Assembly (NCBI GenBank): GCA_016744675.1
Contig: JADGDX010000016.1
Coordinates: 1-54,706 of the forward strand
DNA: 54,706 nucleotides
Origin: Desulfuromusa sp.
Lineage (GTDB): Bacteria; Desulfobacterota; Desulfuromonadia; Desulfuromonadales; Geopsychrobacteraceae
Direction: 5' to 3'
Below the pieces are notes generated by a model, which had not been told where the DNA came from, made no database searches, and worked only from the letters and a program-made list of their open reading frames with translations. Each line of letters opens with the position of its first letter. Position 1 is the stretch's first letter. Below are positions 17,266 through 25,835 of the stretch, piece after piece. The position numbers were made by a program, and so were the translations under genes.

Positions 17266-18147
17266 ATGGCCACTGGATGCTCAATGTTGAAAATGCACAA
17301 AGTTACCGATCACCCCTGTTTTGGTGGAGATCATAGCAAAGCGGGACGCTTACATCTGCCGGTTGCACCGGGGTGCAATATAAAATGTGGCTTCTGCGAA
17401 CGAAAGTTCGATTGTGTCAATGAGAGTCGTCCTGGAGTCACCAGCAAAGTCTTAACTCCTGAGCAGGCGGTTAGACGCGTCGACCTAGTTAGTCGCCACA
17501 TGGATAAAATGGGTGGGGCAAAACTCAAGGTGATTGGTATCGCTGGCCCCGGCGATCCACTGGCTAATCCAAAAACATTTGAGACGTTTAAATTGGTAAA
17601 AGAAGCATTCCCCGAGATGTCGCTATGCCTATCGACTAATGGCCTGCGGTTACCAGAGCAACTCGACCAAATCCTTGAAGTTGGGGTTAAAAGTCTGACC
17701 GTTACCATTAATGCGTTAACTCCAGAAACCGGTGCTAAGGTTTATGAGTGGGTGCACCATGCCGGCAAAAGAGTAACCGCCGAAGAGGGTGCTGCAATTC
17801 TGCTAGAGAACCAATTTAAAGGGTTGGAGATGGCGGCCAAAGCGGGAATGATGGTCAAAGTTAACCATGTTTATATTCCCGGGATTAATGACCACGAAAC
17901 CATCCCCCTAACCCTAAAAGCACGGGAATTAGGTGCATTCATGATGAATATCACTCCAATTATTCCAGTCGGGATTTTTTCCGATATAGAACCCCCAGCA
18001 GTTGCCACCATCGACATGGTGCGAAATCAATCGGAATTAATCTTATCCCAAGCACGCCATTGCAAACAGTGTCGTGCAGATGCTGCTGGTGTTGTTGGTA
18101 AAGATATTGATCTAGAGCAATTAGAAGCATCGCAAATGGCTGGTTAA
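17266..18147 (+). CDS. nifB: Nitrogenase cofactor biosynthesis radical SAM protein NifB (short form)
   Basis: NifB fuses two 4Fe-4S clusters and inserts carbide to make NifB-co, the 8Fe core of FeMo-co. The 293-residue protein begins with the HPCF motif (DHPCFGGDH), carries the radical SAM CNIKCGFC near residue 37, and has ERKFDCVNESRPGV, AGPGDPLANP and the C-terminal HCKQCRADAAG that ligates an auxiliary cluster. It ends there without the NifX-like domain of longer NifB proteins. Two free-standing NifX proteins are encoded upstream. AAAAGGAT precedes the ATG. Confidence 0.97.
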   Translation: MATGCSMLKMHKVTDHPCFGGDHSKAGRLHLPVAPGCNIKCGFCERKFDCVNESRPGVTSKVLTPEQAVRRVDLVSRHMDKMGGAKLKVIGIAGPGDPLANPKTFETFKLVKEAFPEMSLCLSTNGLRLPEQLDQILEVGVKSLTVTINALTPETGAKVYEWVHHAGKRVTAEEGAAILLENQFKGLEMAAKAGMMVKVNHVYIPGINDHETIPLTLKARELGAFMMNITPIIPVGIFSDIEPPAVATIDMVRNQSELILSQARHCKQCRADAAGVVGKDIDLEQLEASQMAG

Positions 18148-18228
18148 AGTTCAGCAGTAGCAAAATCGGAACTATCCCAAATGGTACTCTTTTAAGCAAT
18201 TTCCCGTGTGACGCAGCCGCAGAGAAGC

Positions 18229-18470
18229 AGCTGTTTTGAGAATAAGAGCGGGAAATGTTTGAGGCGCAGCCGAGTTTTTTCCGCTCTTATTCTCAAAACA
18301 GCTGTGGAACGGAGGGAACCCGCCATCGCCTAAGGCTATGGCGGGCAAGGAGTTCGGGCGTATTTCTTTGCTTCGTTTCTTTGGACGGACAAAGAAATGA
18401 AGGCGCCGGGCGGGGGCGCAACCCCGCGACCTTTTGGTTGTTAACCCATAAACATCTGGGACGATAATAA
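18229..18470. repeat. Composite palindromic extragenic repeat between nifB and modC
   Basis: The 449-base gap has no gene but three palindromes in a row. A perfect 23-bp inverted repeat joins 18229-18251 to 18281-18303. CCCGCCAT...ATGGCGGG with an inner GCC/GGC lies at about 18320-18346. TTTCTTTG-[GACGGA]-CAAAGAAA lies at 18375-18396, followed by a G/C-rich tract. The modular form suggests a nonautonomous mobile or REP-like element, probably multicopy; copy number was not testable. The remainder up to modC (18471-18596) shows nothing clear. Confidence 0.65.
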
Positions 18471-18596
18471 ATAGAACTAGTCTAAGCAATGCCTCCGTAG
18501 CTTCATTCCCGGCTCGCTCACATTCGCTACGCTCAACCTTGCGATTTAGGAAACGAAACCACTCCAGCTTGCAGTAAATAAAACCATGGAATCACC

Positions 18597-19652
18597 ATGA
18601 AACTCGACGTCAAACTAACGAAATCTTTGGGACAATTTAACTTTGCCGCCGATTTTGTAATCGAAGGTAAGCGGATAGGTATATTTGGCCCCTCAGGTTG
18701 TGGCAAGTCGACCCTTGGTAACCTGCTAGCCGGTTTAGTCGTTGCCGATGATGGCGCTATTAAACTCAACGACAGACCGCTCTACGACAGCAACGACAAA
18801 ATCAACCTTCCACCAGAGCAACGCCGGGTCGCGGTAGTGTTTCAACATGCCCATCTATTCCCCCACTTGAATGTAAAGCAAAACTTACTCTACGGCTTTA
18901 AACGTACGTCAGTGGAACGGCAAAAACTAAATATCGACGATGTCGTTACTGCACTTGATATTAGTCACTTAATCAACAATCGCATCGCTGGCCTTTCTGG
19001 GGGCGAAAAACAGCGGGTGGCACTGGGTCGGGCGCTATTGGCTTGCCCCGACCTACTAATTTTGGATGAACCACTTAGCGCCCTTGACAGCAATCTAAAG
19101 GGGCAAATTATCCCTTATCTACGCAAGACTTTACGGCGGTTCGAGATTCCGTACCTGTATATCTCCCACTCTCTTAACGAAATGAGATTACTAACCGACC
19201 AAATTATCCACCTTTCTAGCGGGCAGATTAACGAGATAACCAACGCCGAAACCTTAGCGGAACGACGAATTGAAATAGATCAATCGGCCTATATCAACCA
19301 CCTGCAACTTCACAAACCACGTGAAGTTGGTAGTTTGCTCGGTTACAATTGGGGCGAAAATGAATTATTGCTACTTGATCACGCGCAGCCAGAGTCTGGT
19401 TTATTTGCCCTATCGAGCAAAGAGGTAATGCTATTCAAAAAACATCCATACGCCCTATCTGCCCGTAATTTGCTTACCGCCACTATCACCGATATTATTG
19501 GGCAAGGTGGGATGGTTAGCGTTAAATTGAATTGTGGTGGCGAAAAATTAGTGGTGCAGGTAGTACGCGAAGCTGCATTAGAACTGGGAATGGAAGTTGG
19601 CATGCAAGTTTATGCGGCAATTAAAGCCTCCGCATTTAAACGATTGGAATAG
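18597..19652 (+). CDS. modC: Molybdate ABC transporter ATP-binding protein ModC
   Basis: A 351-residue ATPase with Walker A FGPSGCGKST, Q-loop VVFQHAHLFPH, signature LSGGEKQRVALGRAL and LLILDEPLSALD. The C-terminal TOBE/MOP-like domain (about 290-350, with MVSVKLNCGGEKLVVQVVREAAL) typifies ModC and senses oxyanion. It energises molybdate import for FeMo-co. It is first in a modC-modA-modB order and its stop abuts the modA start. Placement directly behind nifB points to a nitrogenase-dedicated molybdate importer. Confidence 0.94.
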   Translation: MKLDVKLTKSLGQFNFAADFVIEGKRIGIFGPSGCGKSTLGNLLAGLVVADDGAIKLNDRPLYDSNDKINLPPEQRRVAVVFQHAHLFPHLNVKQNLLYGFKRTSVERQKLNIDDVVTALDISHLINNRIAGLSGGEKQRVALGRALLACPDLLILDEPLSALDSNLKGQIIPYLRKTLRRFEIPYLYISHSLNEMRLLTDQIIHLSSGQINEITNAETLAERRIEIDQSAYINHLQLHKPREVGSLLGYNWGENELLLLDHAQPESGLFALSSKEVMLFKKHPYALSARNLLTATITDIIGQGGMVSVKLNCGGEKLVVQVVREAALELGMEVGMQVYAAIKASAFKRLE

Positions 19653-20447
19653 ATGATGAGCAAAATAATTTACCTATATTTGCAGATTCTATTATTGCTT
19701 ATAATTTCCACAACTACGGCAAGCGCTGAAAAAATTCATATTTCGGTAGCGGGTAGTCTTACCAATGCTGTAAAAGAAATTATCAGAAATTATCAGCAGC
19801 TCCACCCAACTATTAAACTGCTGCCTAACTTTGCCTCTTCTGGGACCTTGACAAAACAAATTTCTGCTGGTGCCCCCGCGGCTATTTATATCTCCGCCAA
19901 CCCGAAATGGATGGACTACCTGCAGCAGCAAGGGCTGATTGCCCCGGCATCAAAAAAGATTTTACTTCACAACAGTATGGTCTTTGTCAGCATAGCAGAA
20001 GAGATAAAATCTTTAGCAGACCTAAGCGAGTTAAAGCAGATTGCTATTGGCAACCCGAAATCGGTGCCAGCTGGCAGCTACGCAGCTCAGGCACTAAAGA
20101 GCAACGGCAATTACCAACAACTACTAGCGGCAAAAAAATTAGTTATGACCAAAGATGTCCGTCAAGCACTATTGTATGCCGACCGAGGTGAAGCAGATGG
20201 TGCCTTTGTCTACCGCACCGATGCCCTGTTGGCGACCAAAGCCAAAGTATTGTTTACCGTACCGCAACACCTGCACCCGGCGGTAACCTATCCGGCGGCT
20301 TTGACAATAAACGGTGCGACAAATGTACAGGCGGTCAAATTTTACACCTATCTGCGCAGCACAGCCGCACAGCAAGTCTTCCGTAACTATGGTTTTTCTG
20401 TAGCTGAAAAACAATCATCCGTCCTGACACCGGGCGAGAAAAGATAG
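19653..20447 (+). CDS. modA: Molybdate-binding periplasmic protein ModA
   Basis: A 264-residue protein with a signal peptide (about 1-26, ending TTASAEK) and the ModA core ISVAGSLTNAVKEI, SSGTLTKQI, GAPAAIYISANPKWMDYL, IAIGNPKSVPAGSYAAQAL and GEADGAFVYRTDAL. It binds molybdate or tungstate and delivers it to ModBC. Either of two adjacent ATG codons (19653 or 19656) could be used; the gene begins immediately after the modC stop, so translation is probably coupled. Confidence 0.94.
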   Translation: MMSKIIYLYLQILLLLIISTTTASAEKIHISVAGSLTNAVKEIIRNYQQLHPTIKLLPNFASSGTLTKQISAGAPAAIYISANPKWMDYLQQQGLIAPASKKILLHNSMVFVSIAEEIKSLADLSELKQIAIGNPKSVPAGSYAAQALKSNGNYQQLLAAKKLVMTKDVRQALLYADRGEADGAFVYRTDALLATKAKVLFTVPQHLHPAVTYPAALTINGATNVQAVKFYTYLRSTAAQQVFRNYGFSVAEKQSSVLTPGEKR

Positions 20448-20451
20448 CGAG

Positions 20452-21138
20452 ATGCTTGATCTAACTCCAACCGACTATCAAGCGCTCTGGCTTTCGGCCA
20501 AAGTAGCTGCCATGGCAACCATAATTGCCATCCCGTTGGGCTTTGGTTTAGCCTGGCTGTTGGTTTTCAGTCGCTGCCCGGCTAAATCCCTCCTTGATGG
20601 GATAATTAATCTCCCCCTCGTGCTACCACCTGTAGTTATCGGCTATTTGCTATTATTGCTGCTGGGAAGACAAGGGTGGCTCGGATCAATACTGAACAAA
20701 TTGGGAGTGCAGGTAATTTTTAACTGGAAGGGGGCCGTTATCGCCTGTGCCGTGGTTGGTTTACCATTGATGGTGCGCTCGATTCGGCTAGGAATGGAAC
20801 AAATTGATCCTGACTTATTGTTTGCTTCACGCACTCTTGGCGCTAGTTGGATCGATTGCGTCCGGACGATCGTACTGCCACTGTCGATTCCCGCTTTAAT
20901 AACCGGCAGCACCCTCTGCTTTGCCCGCAGCTTGGGCGAATTTGGTGCAACCATCATTTTGGCTGGCAATATCCCCGGCGCAACCCAAACTATTCCACTG
21001 GCAATCTACGACTACACCAACACCCCAGGTGGGGAGAGCGGGGCACTATCGCTCTGTATCCTTTCTATTGCACTTTCCTACTTGGTTTTGCTGCTCAACC
21101 AATTTTTCTTGGGGCGATTTTGCCGCAGTAGCGCCTGA
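20452..21138 (+). CDS. modB: Molybdate ABC transporter permease ModB
   Basis: A 228-residue inner-membrane protein with about five transmembrane helices. It has the ModB-type PLVLPPVVIGYLLLLLLGR near residue 55, and the EAA-like loop LGASWIDCVRTIVLPLSIPALITG that contacts ModC. FARSLGEFGATIILAGN and TQTIPLAIYDY are ModB-typical. It starts four bases after modA. It meets the oppositely oriented sseB-like gene 19 bases beyond its stop. Confidence 0.94.
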   Translation: MLDLTPTDYQALWLSAKVAAMATIIAIPLGFGLAWLLVFSRCPAKSLLDGIINLPLVLPPVVIGYLLLLLLGRQGWLGSILNKLGVQVIFNWKGAVIACAVVGLPLMVRSIRLGMEQIDPDLLFASRTLGASWIDCVRTIVLPLSIPALITGSTLCFARSLGEFGATIILAGNIPGATQTIPLAIYDYTNTPGGESGALSLCILSIALSYLVLLLNQFFLGRFCRSSA

Positions 21139-21157
21139 TCGATCGTACTTCGTTGTT

Positions 21158-21541
21158 TCAACTGTTTTGCAGAGCAAGCTCTTTGAGCCAGTTGATTTCA
21201 TCTGGAACAAATTCTTTAGCTCTTTCATTGCCGATATTAACCACCAAATATAGTCCGGCGGGAGTATATTTAATCATTTCATAACCAGCAAGAATCATGT
21301 ATTTAAGCGGTTCTTTCGACCAGCCATTGACCCGCTCTTCAGTATCAAACATCAACACATAGCTCTTGCCTTCTGACTCAAGAACCAACGGGGTGACATT
21401 TTCCCGTTCTGCAACCGGAATATCCGAGCCATCATCAATAATCGGGATGTAGAAATCGGTGTTCAAAACCAAATCGTAGTATTGAGTCTGCTCGCTAGCA
21501 TCAGCGATATATTTCTCTAGCGCTTCATCTAATGCAGTCAT
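21158..21541 (-). CDS. SseB-family protein at the end of the nifEN operon
   Basis: Starting at the ATG at 21541 behind AAGGGAT gives 127 residues beginning MTALDEALEKYIADASEQTQ. It has the SseB N-terminal domain layout: FYIPIIDDG, VTPLVLESEGKSYVLMFDTEERVNGW and LVVNIGNERAKEFVPDEINWL. An upstream in-frame extension overlaps the trmO gene and is not used. SseB-like proteins occur in some nif clusters, but the molecular role is unknown. It is the last gene of the minus-strand operon. Confidence 0.82.
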   Translation of the reverse strand: MTALDEALEKYIADASEQTQYYDLVLNTDFYIPIIDDGSDIPVAERENVTPLVLESEGKSYVLMFDTEERVNGWSKEPLKYMILAGYEMIKYTPAGLYLVVNIGNERAKEFVPDEINWLKELALQNS

Positions 21542-21557
21542 TTTTATCCCTTTTGGT

Positions 21558-22034
21558 TTACCCAAACCGTTGATCGGAGCGGGTGCTATGTGAGCCATTT
21601 TTATTATTTTGTAGCCAGCCAGTACGAATCTCACCGTCTTGCTGATCAAATTCCGGCACATACGGTTTGATGTCGAGCAATGGTGTACTGTTAAGAACAT
21701 CAATATTTTCAACCTGCAAAACGTTCCCTTCGACCTTAAGCAACTTTAGAATCGACAGGCCTATATGGTTCGGTCTTGTCGGTGCTCGAGTTGAGAAAAC
21801 CCCGCGTGATTCCGGATCTAGAAAAGGGGTCACAGTAAGGCTGGTTTTTCCAACTTTGTGGAAATGGTAAAGGATGATGATGTGGGAAAACCCGTCCAGA
21901 TCGGCTAATCCTTCAGTGAATTCGGGGGAGACAACAAGTTGTCCGCAAACCCCTTTTGCTCCACTTGGCTGGATCGGCATATCGGCGATCTCCTTGAAGG
22001 GGGTGTTGATGATGCCGATTGGCTCAATGTTCAT
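21558..22034 (-). CDS. TrmO/TsaA-family protein
   Basis: The start at 22034, with GGAG six bases upstream, gives 158 residues beginning MNIEPIGIINTPF. The YaeB/TrmO beta-barrel is visible in FTEGLADLDGFSHIIILYHFHK, RGVFSTRAPTRPNHIGLSILKLL and NIDVLNSTPLLDIKPYVPEFD. TrmO methylates N6-threonylcarbamoyladenosine of tRNA using SAM. Family members also occur in nif loci, where their substrate is not settled. It lies between the arsC-like and sseB-like genes in a tight operon. Confidence 0.88.
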   Translation of the reverse strand: MNIEPIGIINTPFKEIADMPIQPSGAKGVCGQLVVSPEFTEGLADLDGFSHIIILYHFHKVGKTSLTVTPFLDPESRGVFSTRAPTRPNHIGLSILKLLKVEGNVLQVENIDVLNSTPLLDIKPYVPEFDQQDGEIRTGWLQNNKNGSHSTRSDQRFG

Positions 22035-22035
22035 T

Positions 22036-22461
22036 TCAAATCTCCGTTCCGTCACAGGCTATGGTGACGCAGGGGCAGTCTTTCGGATCACGTTCTCCGA
22101 CCAACCCTAGCTTTAGTCCGATCCAATTGTGTACTTCATCCACTTCGAACCCGGCCAACCGTTCGTTGTCAACCTGCATCAGCGGACGCCCAATCAACAG
22201 TGGTTCTGCAACCATCATCTTCAGTGCCTCAGTAGAAGTGATTTTCTTTGGATCAACTTTCCCCGCTTTTATATCAGGGTTGGTGATATTGAACCATTCT
22301 ACGACCGGTCGGTCACCAAAAAACTTTGCCAATAACTCTGCGCTCCAGTTTTCAGTCAACAGGTCACGGACTTCAAGTTCATGCCCAGAAGCTAGCAGAA
22401 TCACTTTTTGTTTATTATTGCCTTTGCAACCAGGTTTTTCCCAAAATGTAACTTTCGCCAT
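22036..22461 (-). CDS. Nitrogenase-associated ArsC/thioredoxin-fold protein
   Basis: Starting at the ATG at 22461 (AAGGAT upstream) gives 141 residues: MAKVTFWEKPGCKGNNKQKVIL. This is the ArsC/Spx fold with a single nucleophilic Cys in PGCKGNNKQK, followed by RPVVEWFNITNPDIK, EALKMMVAEPLLIGRPLM and a Cys-containing tail (CPCVTIACDG). The nitrogenase-associated (NifO-like) branch of the family matches this pattern. NifO has been linked to molybdenum allocation in Azotobacter; here that role is inference. It overlaps no neighbour and has a 1-base gap to trmO. Confidence 0.85.
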   Translation of the reverse strand: MAKVTFWEKPGCKGNNKQKVILLASGHELEVRDLLTENWSAELLAKFFGDRPVVEWFNITNPDIKAGKVDPKKITSTEALKMMVAEPLLIGRPLMQVDNERLAGFEVDEVHNWIGLKLGLVGERDPKDCPCVTIACDGTEI

Positions 22462-22480
22462 TTTCCTATCCTTCCAGTAT

Positions 22481-22783
22481 TTAGCAGCACTCCCGTTCAA
22501 TTTGGGAAAGCAGATTCAGAGCGGTATCATCTTCATACTCTTCAAAGATTTCGTACAGGTTGTTGATATAGGTGTGGATCAGAAAAATCTCGTCGATTTG
22601 ACGATCATTATTTTCGGCAGGTTTACCAATTTTATCGAGCATACCTTTAAATTTTTCCCAAAATAGATTGGTCTTTTCCGGGTCATCAATGTGTGTGCGT
22701 AACATCGCCATCAGCTTTTTGGAGTTACCATCGCAGTCGATATCGCTGTAGGTAACGTAACGATCAGTGCTATTTTTAATCAT
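22481..22783 (-). CDS. cowN: CowN, N2-fixation sustaining protein
   Basis: This 100-residue acidic, helical protein begins [20 protein letters not shown] and continues [13 protein letters not shown] and [20 protein letters not shown], which match the CowN family. CowN binds the Mo nitrogenase and protects it from carbon monoxide, allowing growth on N2 when CO is present. GGAAATAATTTC lies upstream. It sits between nifN and the arsC-like gene in the minus-strand operon, so its expression should follow that of nifEN. Confidence 0.92.
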   Translation of the reverse strand: MIKNSTDRYVTYSDIDCDGNSKKLMAMLRTHIDDPEKTNLFWEKFKGMLDKIGKPAENNDRQIDEIFLIHTYINNLYEIFEEYEDDTALNLLSQIERECC

Positions 22784-22847
22784 GAAATTATTTCCTTTGA
22801 ACTATGAAATTATTTTCTCGCGGCGATGCAGAGCCCTTACTTGAAGA

Positions 22848-24140
22848 TCACGAGATCTTGTGCGCTCTCCACACTTCCGCGACATTCGCACACTCAAACA
22901 AAAAATAGGCTCCCCCCTCGTAAAGGGTGTCATTTTTAAGCTGGTTCCCAACCTCCTCCCAGTTAGGGAAGCCACGCAGAGCCAACCCTTTATGCAACCG
23001 ATGGGCTAACGCCTCGCAGTGAAAATTACCGATGATAAAATCGTACTCATCGGCCAGCTTTTCGGCGTCCTCTAAATCACCAACCACAACCTTATCGGCC
23101 CTAACCTTAGCCAACTGGGTCGAATCAACAGTAGTAATAGCAACGGTTACTTTACCGCCAGCTTCGTACAGAGACTGACAAATACCGGCTAAATGATCAG
23201 GTTCTGCCGCAACCAAAAAGCGCGTTTGTCCAATAGAAAAATGGGAATCAAGCATGGCATCCTGCAGCCGTTGCCGCCACCGAACTATGTTAGCCCGCGG
23301 CAAATCAATACCACTTGCCACCATTAACACCGCAACAAAATCATCTGTCGCCTCTAAACCACTTACGTGGGAAAAATGGTGATGCTCCATATTGGGGTTT
23401 TTCACCACTAATGCTGCTGCAGACTTAAGCATCGAATCGCCAACACTTAGGACCAGCGCAGCATCGCCAAGCTGTTTGATATCAGCGACCGCAATCCCGC
23501 CACTAGAGATAGCACTTTGCTTCTCCCCAAGATGACCATCTAGGGAGGTTGACAGATCTGGCAAGGCATAAGGCTCAAGCCCAAATGCAGCAACCATATC
23601 TTTAAGCTTTTCCACCTCGATCGGCTGCAAATTAACATGGGGTAGAATTACAACTTTTTTCTTATCAACAGTCTCTTTAGCGACAACCAATTGCTCTATT
23701 ATCGCTTTACAGGTTAACCCCCAACCCGTTTCCAGACCACCTTCATAGTCGGGGGTATTAACATACACAATTGGACTATCTACTTTAGCCGCAATACCGG
23801 CAACATCATCCCCTTTGGTTTCGGGCAAGCCGGTCGTATACAAACCAATTAAACTAGGTGTGACTTTTTTACCAATATTTTTTACCGATTCGGTGATGCT
23901 GTAATCGCCACCATCGAGTACAGCCAAAGCGTCGGTAACTGCAGTAGTTTGAATTGCGATTGGCTCAGAAAAATGGCGGGTGTAATAAACCTTGGTTAAG
24001 CTAGTACAACCCTGGGCACTGTGCATTAACGGCATACAGCCATCAATTCCTAAAAATGCGAGAGTTGCCCCCATTGGTTGACTCATTTTGATGGGATTAA
24101 CCTGTAATGGCTTGCCCGTTTTATTAATTACTTCTCCCAT
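22848..24140 (-). CDS. nifN: Nitrogenase cofactor scaffold subunit NifN
   Basis: NifN pairs with NifE to form the scaffold on which NifB-co matures before transfer to NifDK. The 430-residue protein is NifK-like: KMSQPMGATLAFLGIDGCMPLMHSAQGCTSL holds two cluster-type cysteines, YYTRHFSEPIAIQTTA follows, and TTGLPETKGDD replaces the NifK TTCMPEVIGDD so that the third P-cluster cysteine is absent, as expected for NifN. GGAGGG precedes the ATG. The start overlaps the nifE end by 13 bases, implying coupled translation. Confidence 0.94.
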   Translation of the reverse strand: MGEVINKTGKPLQVNPIKMSQPMGATLAFLGIDGCMPLMHSAQGCTSLTKVYYTRHFSEPIAIQTTAVTDALAVLDGGDYSITESVKNIGKKVTPSLIGLYTTGLPETKGDDVAGIAAKVDSPIVYVNTPDYEGGLETGWGLTCKAIIEQLVVAKETVDKKKVVILPHVNLQPIEVEKLKDMVAAFGLEPYALPDLSTSLDGHLGEKQSAISSGGIAVADIKQLGDAALVLSVGDSMLKSAAALVVKNPNMEHHHFSHVSGLEATDDFVAVLMVASGIDLPRANIVRWRQRLQDAMLDSHFSIGQTRFLVAAEPDHLAGICQSLYEAGGKVTVAITTVDSTQLAKVRADKVVVGDLEDAEKLADEYDFIIGNFHCEALAHRLHKGLALRGFPNWEEVGNQLKNDTLYEGGAYFLFECANVAEVWRAHKIS

Positions 24141-25480
24141 GGTGCCCTCCGTGCAACGAGTTTGAACGCTGGATTTTCCAACGCATTTTTTAGATCTTCC
24201 GCCAGATTAAGGAGTCCATCATAGGCACCGTAACTTTTTTTCTTCTCCTGATTAACGTCGGCAAAAGCGATCCCTTTTTTAATTGCGGTATACAGTGAAC
24301 GTCCACCTGCTAACAGCAAATGGGCGCCACGCTCATCGATCAACTTGGCTTGTTCCGCCCCCGGATTCATCATCAAAACGCCATCCTCACCAAGATATTC
24401 TCGGGCTTTTTCCCGATCGGTCTCGGTCGCTTTTTTTACCGCTGTAGCAACTACTTCGATACCAAGATCCTGCAATGCCGAAGCGATGGCCCACGACTTA
24501 TTGCCACCGGTGTTTAATACCGCCTTCTTGCCAGCGAATACTTGCATATACGGTTTAAGCTTGGCCTCTAACTTTGCCTCTTCACGGGCAATTACAGCCT
24601 CGGTACGGGCAATTAAATCAGCATCACCTAACGCTTTTGCAATTTGCAATAAACTGTTACTCGTGTCCCGCTTGCCATAAAAAGAGAGAGAAATTGAAGG
24701 AATACCGAAGCGTTCCTCCATCTTGCGGGTCAAGGAGATAAGTGATTTAGCACAGACAATGACATTGAGTTTGGCGCGATGTGCGGTACGAATATCTGCC
24801 ACCCTGCCGTCACCACTTAAAGTGGAGAGGACACGGATGCCAAGCTCGTCCAGCAGGTGGGAATATTGCCACATATCGCCGGTAACGTTGTATTCACCGA
24901 TCAGGTTGATGTCGAACGGGGTAGTTTTTTCTGGTTCTTTAGTGCCAATTAAATTACGTAGTGCCGCTTCGCCACCAAGTCGACTGCCGAGATTTTTGCC
25001 GCCGACAAACCCCGGTGCATGCACCGGCACCATCGGCACCTTATGTTTCTCAGCTGCCTGCTTGCAGATCAAATCGATATCGTCACCAATCATTGCCGTG
25101 ACACAAGTAGAATAAACAAACACTGCTTCGGGACTATAATTTTCCATTATATAGTCGATCGCCTTGGTTAGCTTCTCTTCACCGCTGAAGACCACATCAT
25201 TTAAACTAATATCGGTCGTAAAGCCCATCTGGGTCAAATCGCGACCGGCCCAACGGGTTTTGGTCGCACGGGTCTCCCAACTACTGGCAATACAGGTCAT
25301 GGGGCCATGAACTAAATGGGCGGCGTCGGCATAAGGAAACAACGAAATCTGCGCCCCTTCAAAGGCACAACCGCCGGTAGTAGCCCCCGGAGTCGGCGCA
25401 TTACAAGCAATTTTCTTGCTGGTATTGTGGGCACAGCCGGTCTCGTTGAGCAGCTCTTTTATTTTTGGTTTGGTCGACAT
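24128..25480 (-). CDS. nifE: Nitrogenase cofactor scaffold subunit NifE
   Basis: The start at 25480, with AAGGAGC upstream, gives 450 residues beginning MSTKPKIKELLNETGCAHN. NifE resembles NifD: PGATTGGCAFEGAQ, LVHGPMTCIASSW, YSTCVTAMIGDD and NVIVCAKSLI carry cluster or precursor ligands. The cofactor His of NifD is not conserved in an equivalent [12 protein letters not shown] segment, as expected for a scaffold. It diverges from nifV, with probable sigma-54 promoters on both strands of the gap. Confidence 0.95.
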   Translation of the reverse strand: MSTKPKIKELLNETGCAHNTSKKIACNAPTPGATTGGCAFEGAQISLFPYADAAHLVHGPMTCIASSWETRATKTRWAGRDLTQMGFTTDISLNDVVFSGEEKLTKAIDYIMENYSPEAVFVYSTCVTAMIGDDIDLICKQAAEKHKVPMVPVHAPGFVGGKNLGSRLGGEAALRNLIGTKEPEKTTPFDINLIGEYNVTGDMWQYSHLLDELGIRVLSTLSGDGRVADIRTAHRAKLNVIVCAKSLISLTRKMEERFGIPSISLSFYGKRDTSNSLLQIAKALGDADLIARTEAVIAREEAKLEAKLKPYMQVFAGKKAVLNTGGNKSWAIASALQDLGIEVVATAVKKATETDREKAREYLGEDGVLMMNPGAEQAKLIDERGAHLLLAGGRSLYTAIKKGIAFADVNQEKKKSYGAYDGLLNLAEDLKNALENPAFKLVARRAPWEK

Positions 25481-25581
25481 AACAGCTCCTTTTCGGTCTT
25501 TCACAACCAAAAGTCAGCCCATCACGTCATTGGGAAAGGGAGACAAACATTTAAATAGGTTTTTAGCTAAGTCACTCCTAG

Positions 25582-25597
25582 TGCAAAAAATTAGCCA
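25582..25597 (-). promoter_or_regulatory. Probable sigma-54 promoter of nifEN-cowN operon
   Basis: Read on the minus strand, TGGCTAATTTTTTGCA has GG and GC separated by ten bases and ends in the consensus TTGCA. It keeps TGGC but lacks the usual CAC in the -24 element, so it is weaker than the nifH and glnK sites. It would start transcription near 25571, about 90 bases before nifE. No convincing leader terminator was seen. Confidence 0.6.
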
Positions 25598-25738
25598 GCA
25601 CAGAAAAGATAGATTTGACGACTTATGAGCAATAGAAAATAAACAATTACTGCCTAATTAATAGTCACAGTGCCCAATTGAATTGCAGTAGATAACATCG
25701 AGGCAAGGAGTTATTGGCTATTTAGCCCCATTCCTTTC

Positions 25739-25754
25739 AGGCACGCTCTTTGCT
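25739..25754 (+). promoter_or_regulatory. Sigma-54 promoter of nifV
   Basis: AGGCACGCTCTTTGCT has GG (25740-25741) and GC (25752-25753) ten bases apart, with GGCACG and TTTGC near consensus. Transcription would start near 25765, about 70 bases before nifV. The remainder of the nifE-nifV gap (25598-25738) is AT-rich and could hold activator sites, but I see no clear palindrome there. Confidence 0.82.
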
Positions 25755-25835
25755 CAGTATAATTTGCAAAGCTACAAGCAAGGTACAGATAAAAGAAGAT
25801 AATCCGCAACAGCATAAAACCTGTGGGGAGAACCG

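Noticed and set aside
18148..18596. Open frames in the nifB-modC gap
   Set aside because: They run through palindromes on both strands and resemble no protein family.
25520..25540. Possible ANTAR/terminator hairpin in the nifE leader (CCCA...TGGG on the minus strand)
   Set aside because: The stem is only 4 bp, the AATGAC string is not closed by a stem, and the following T-run is weak.
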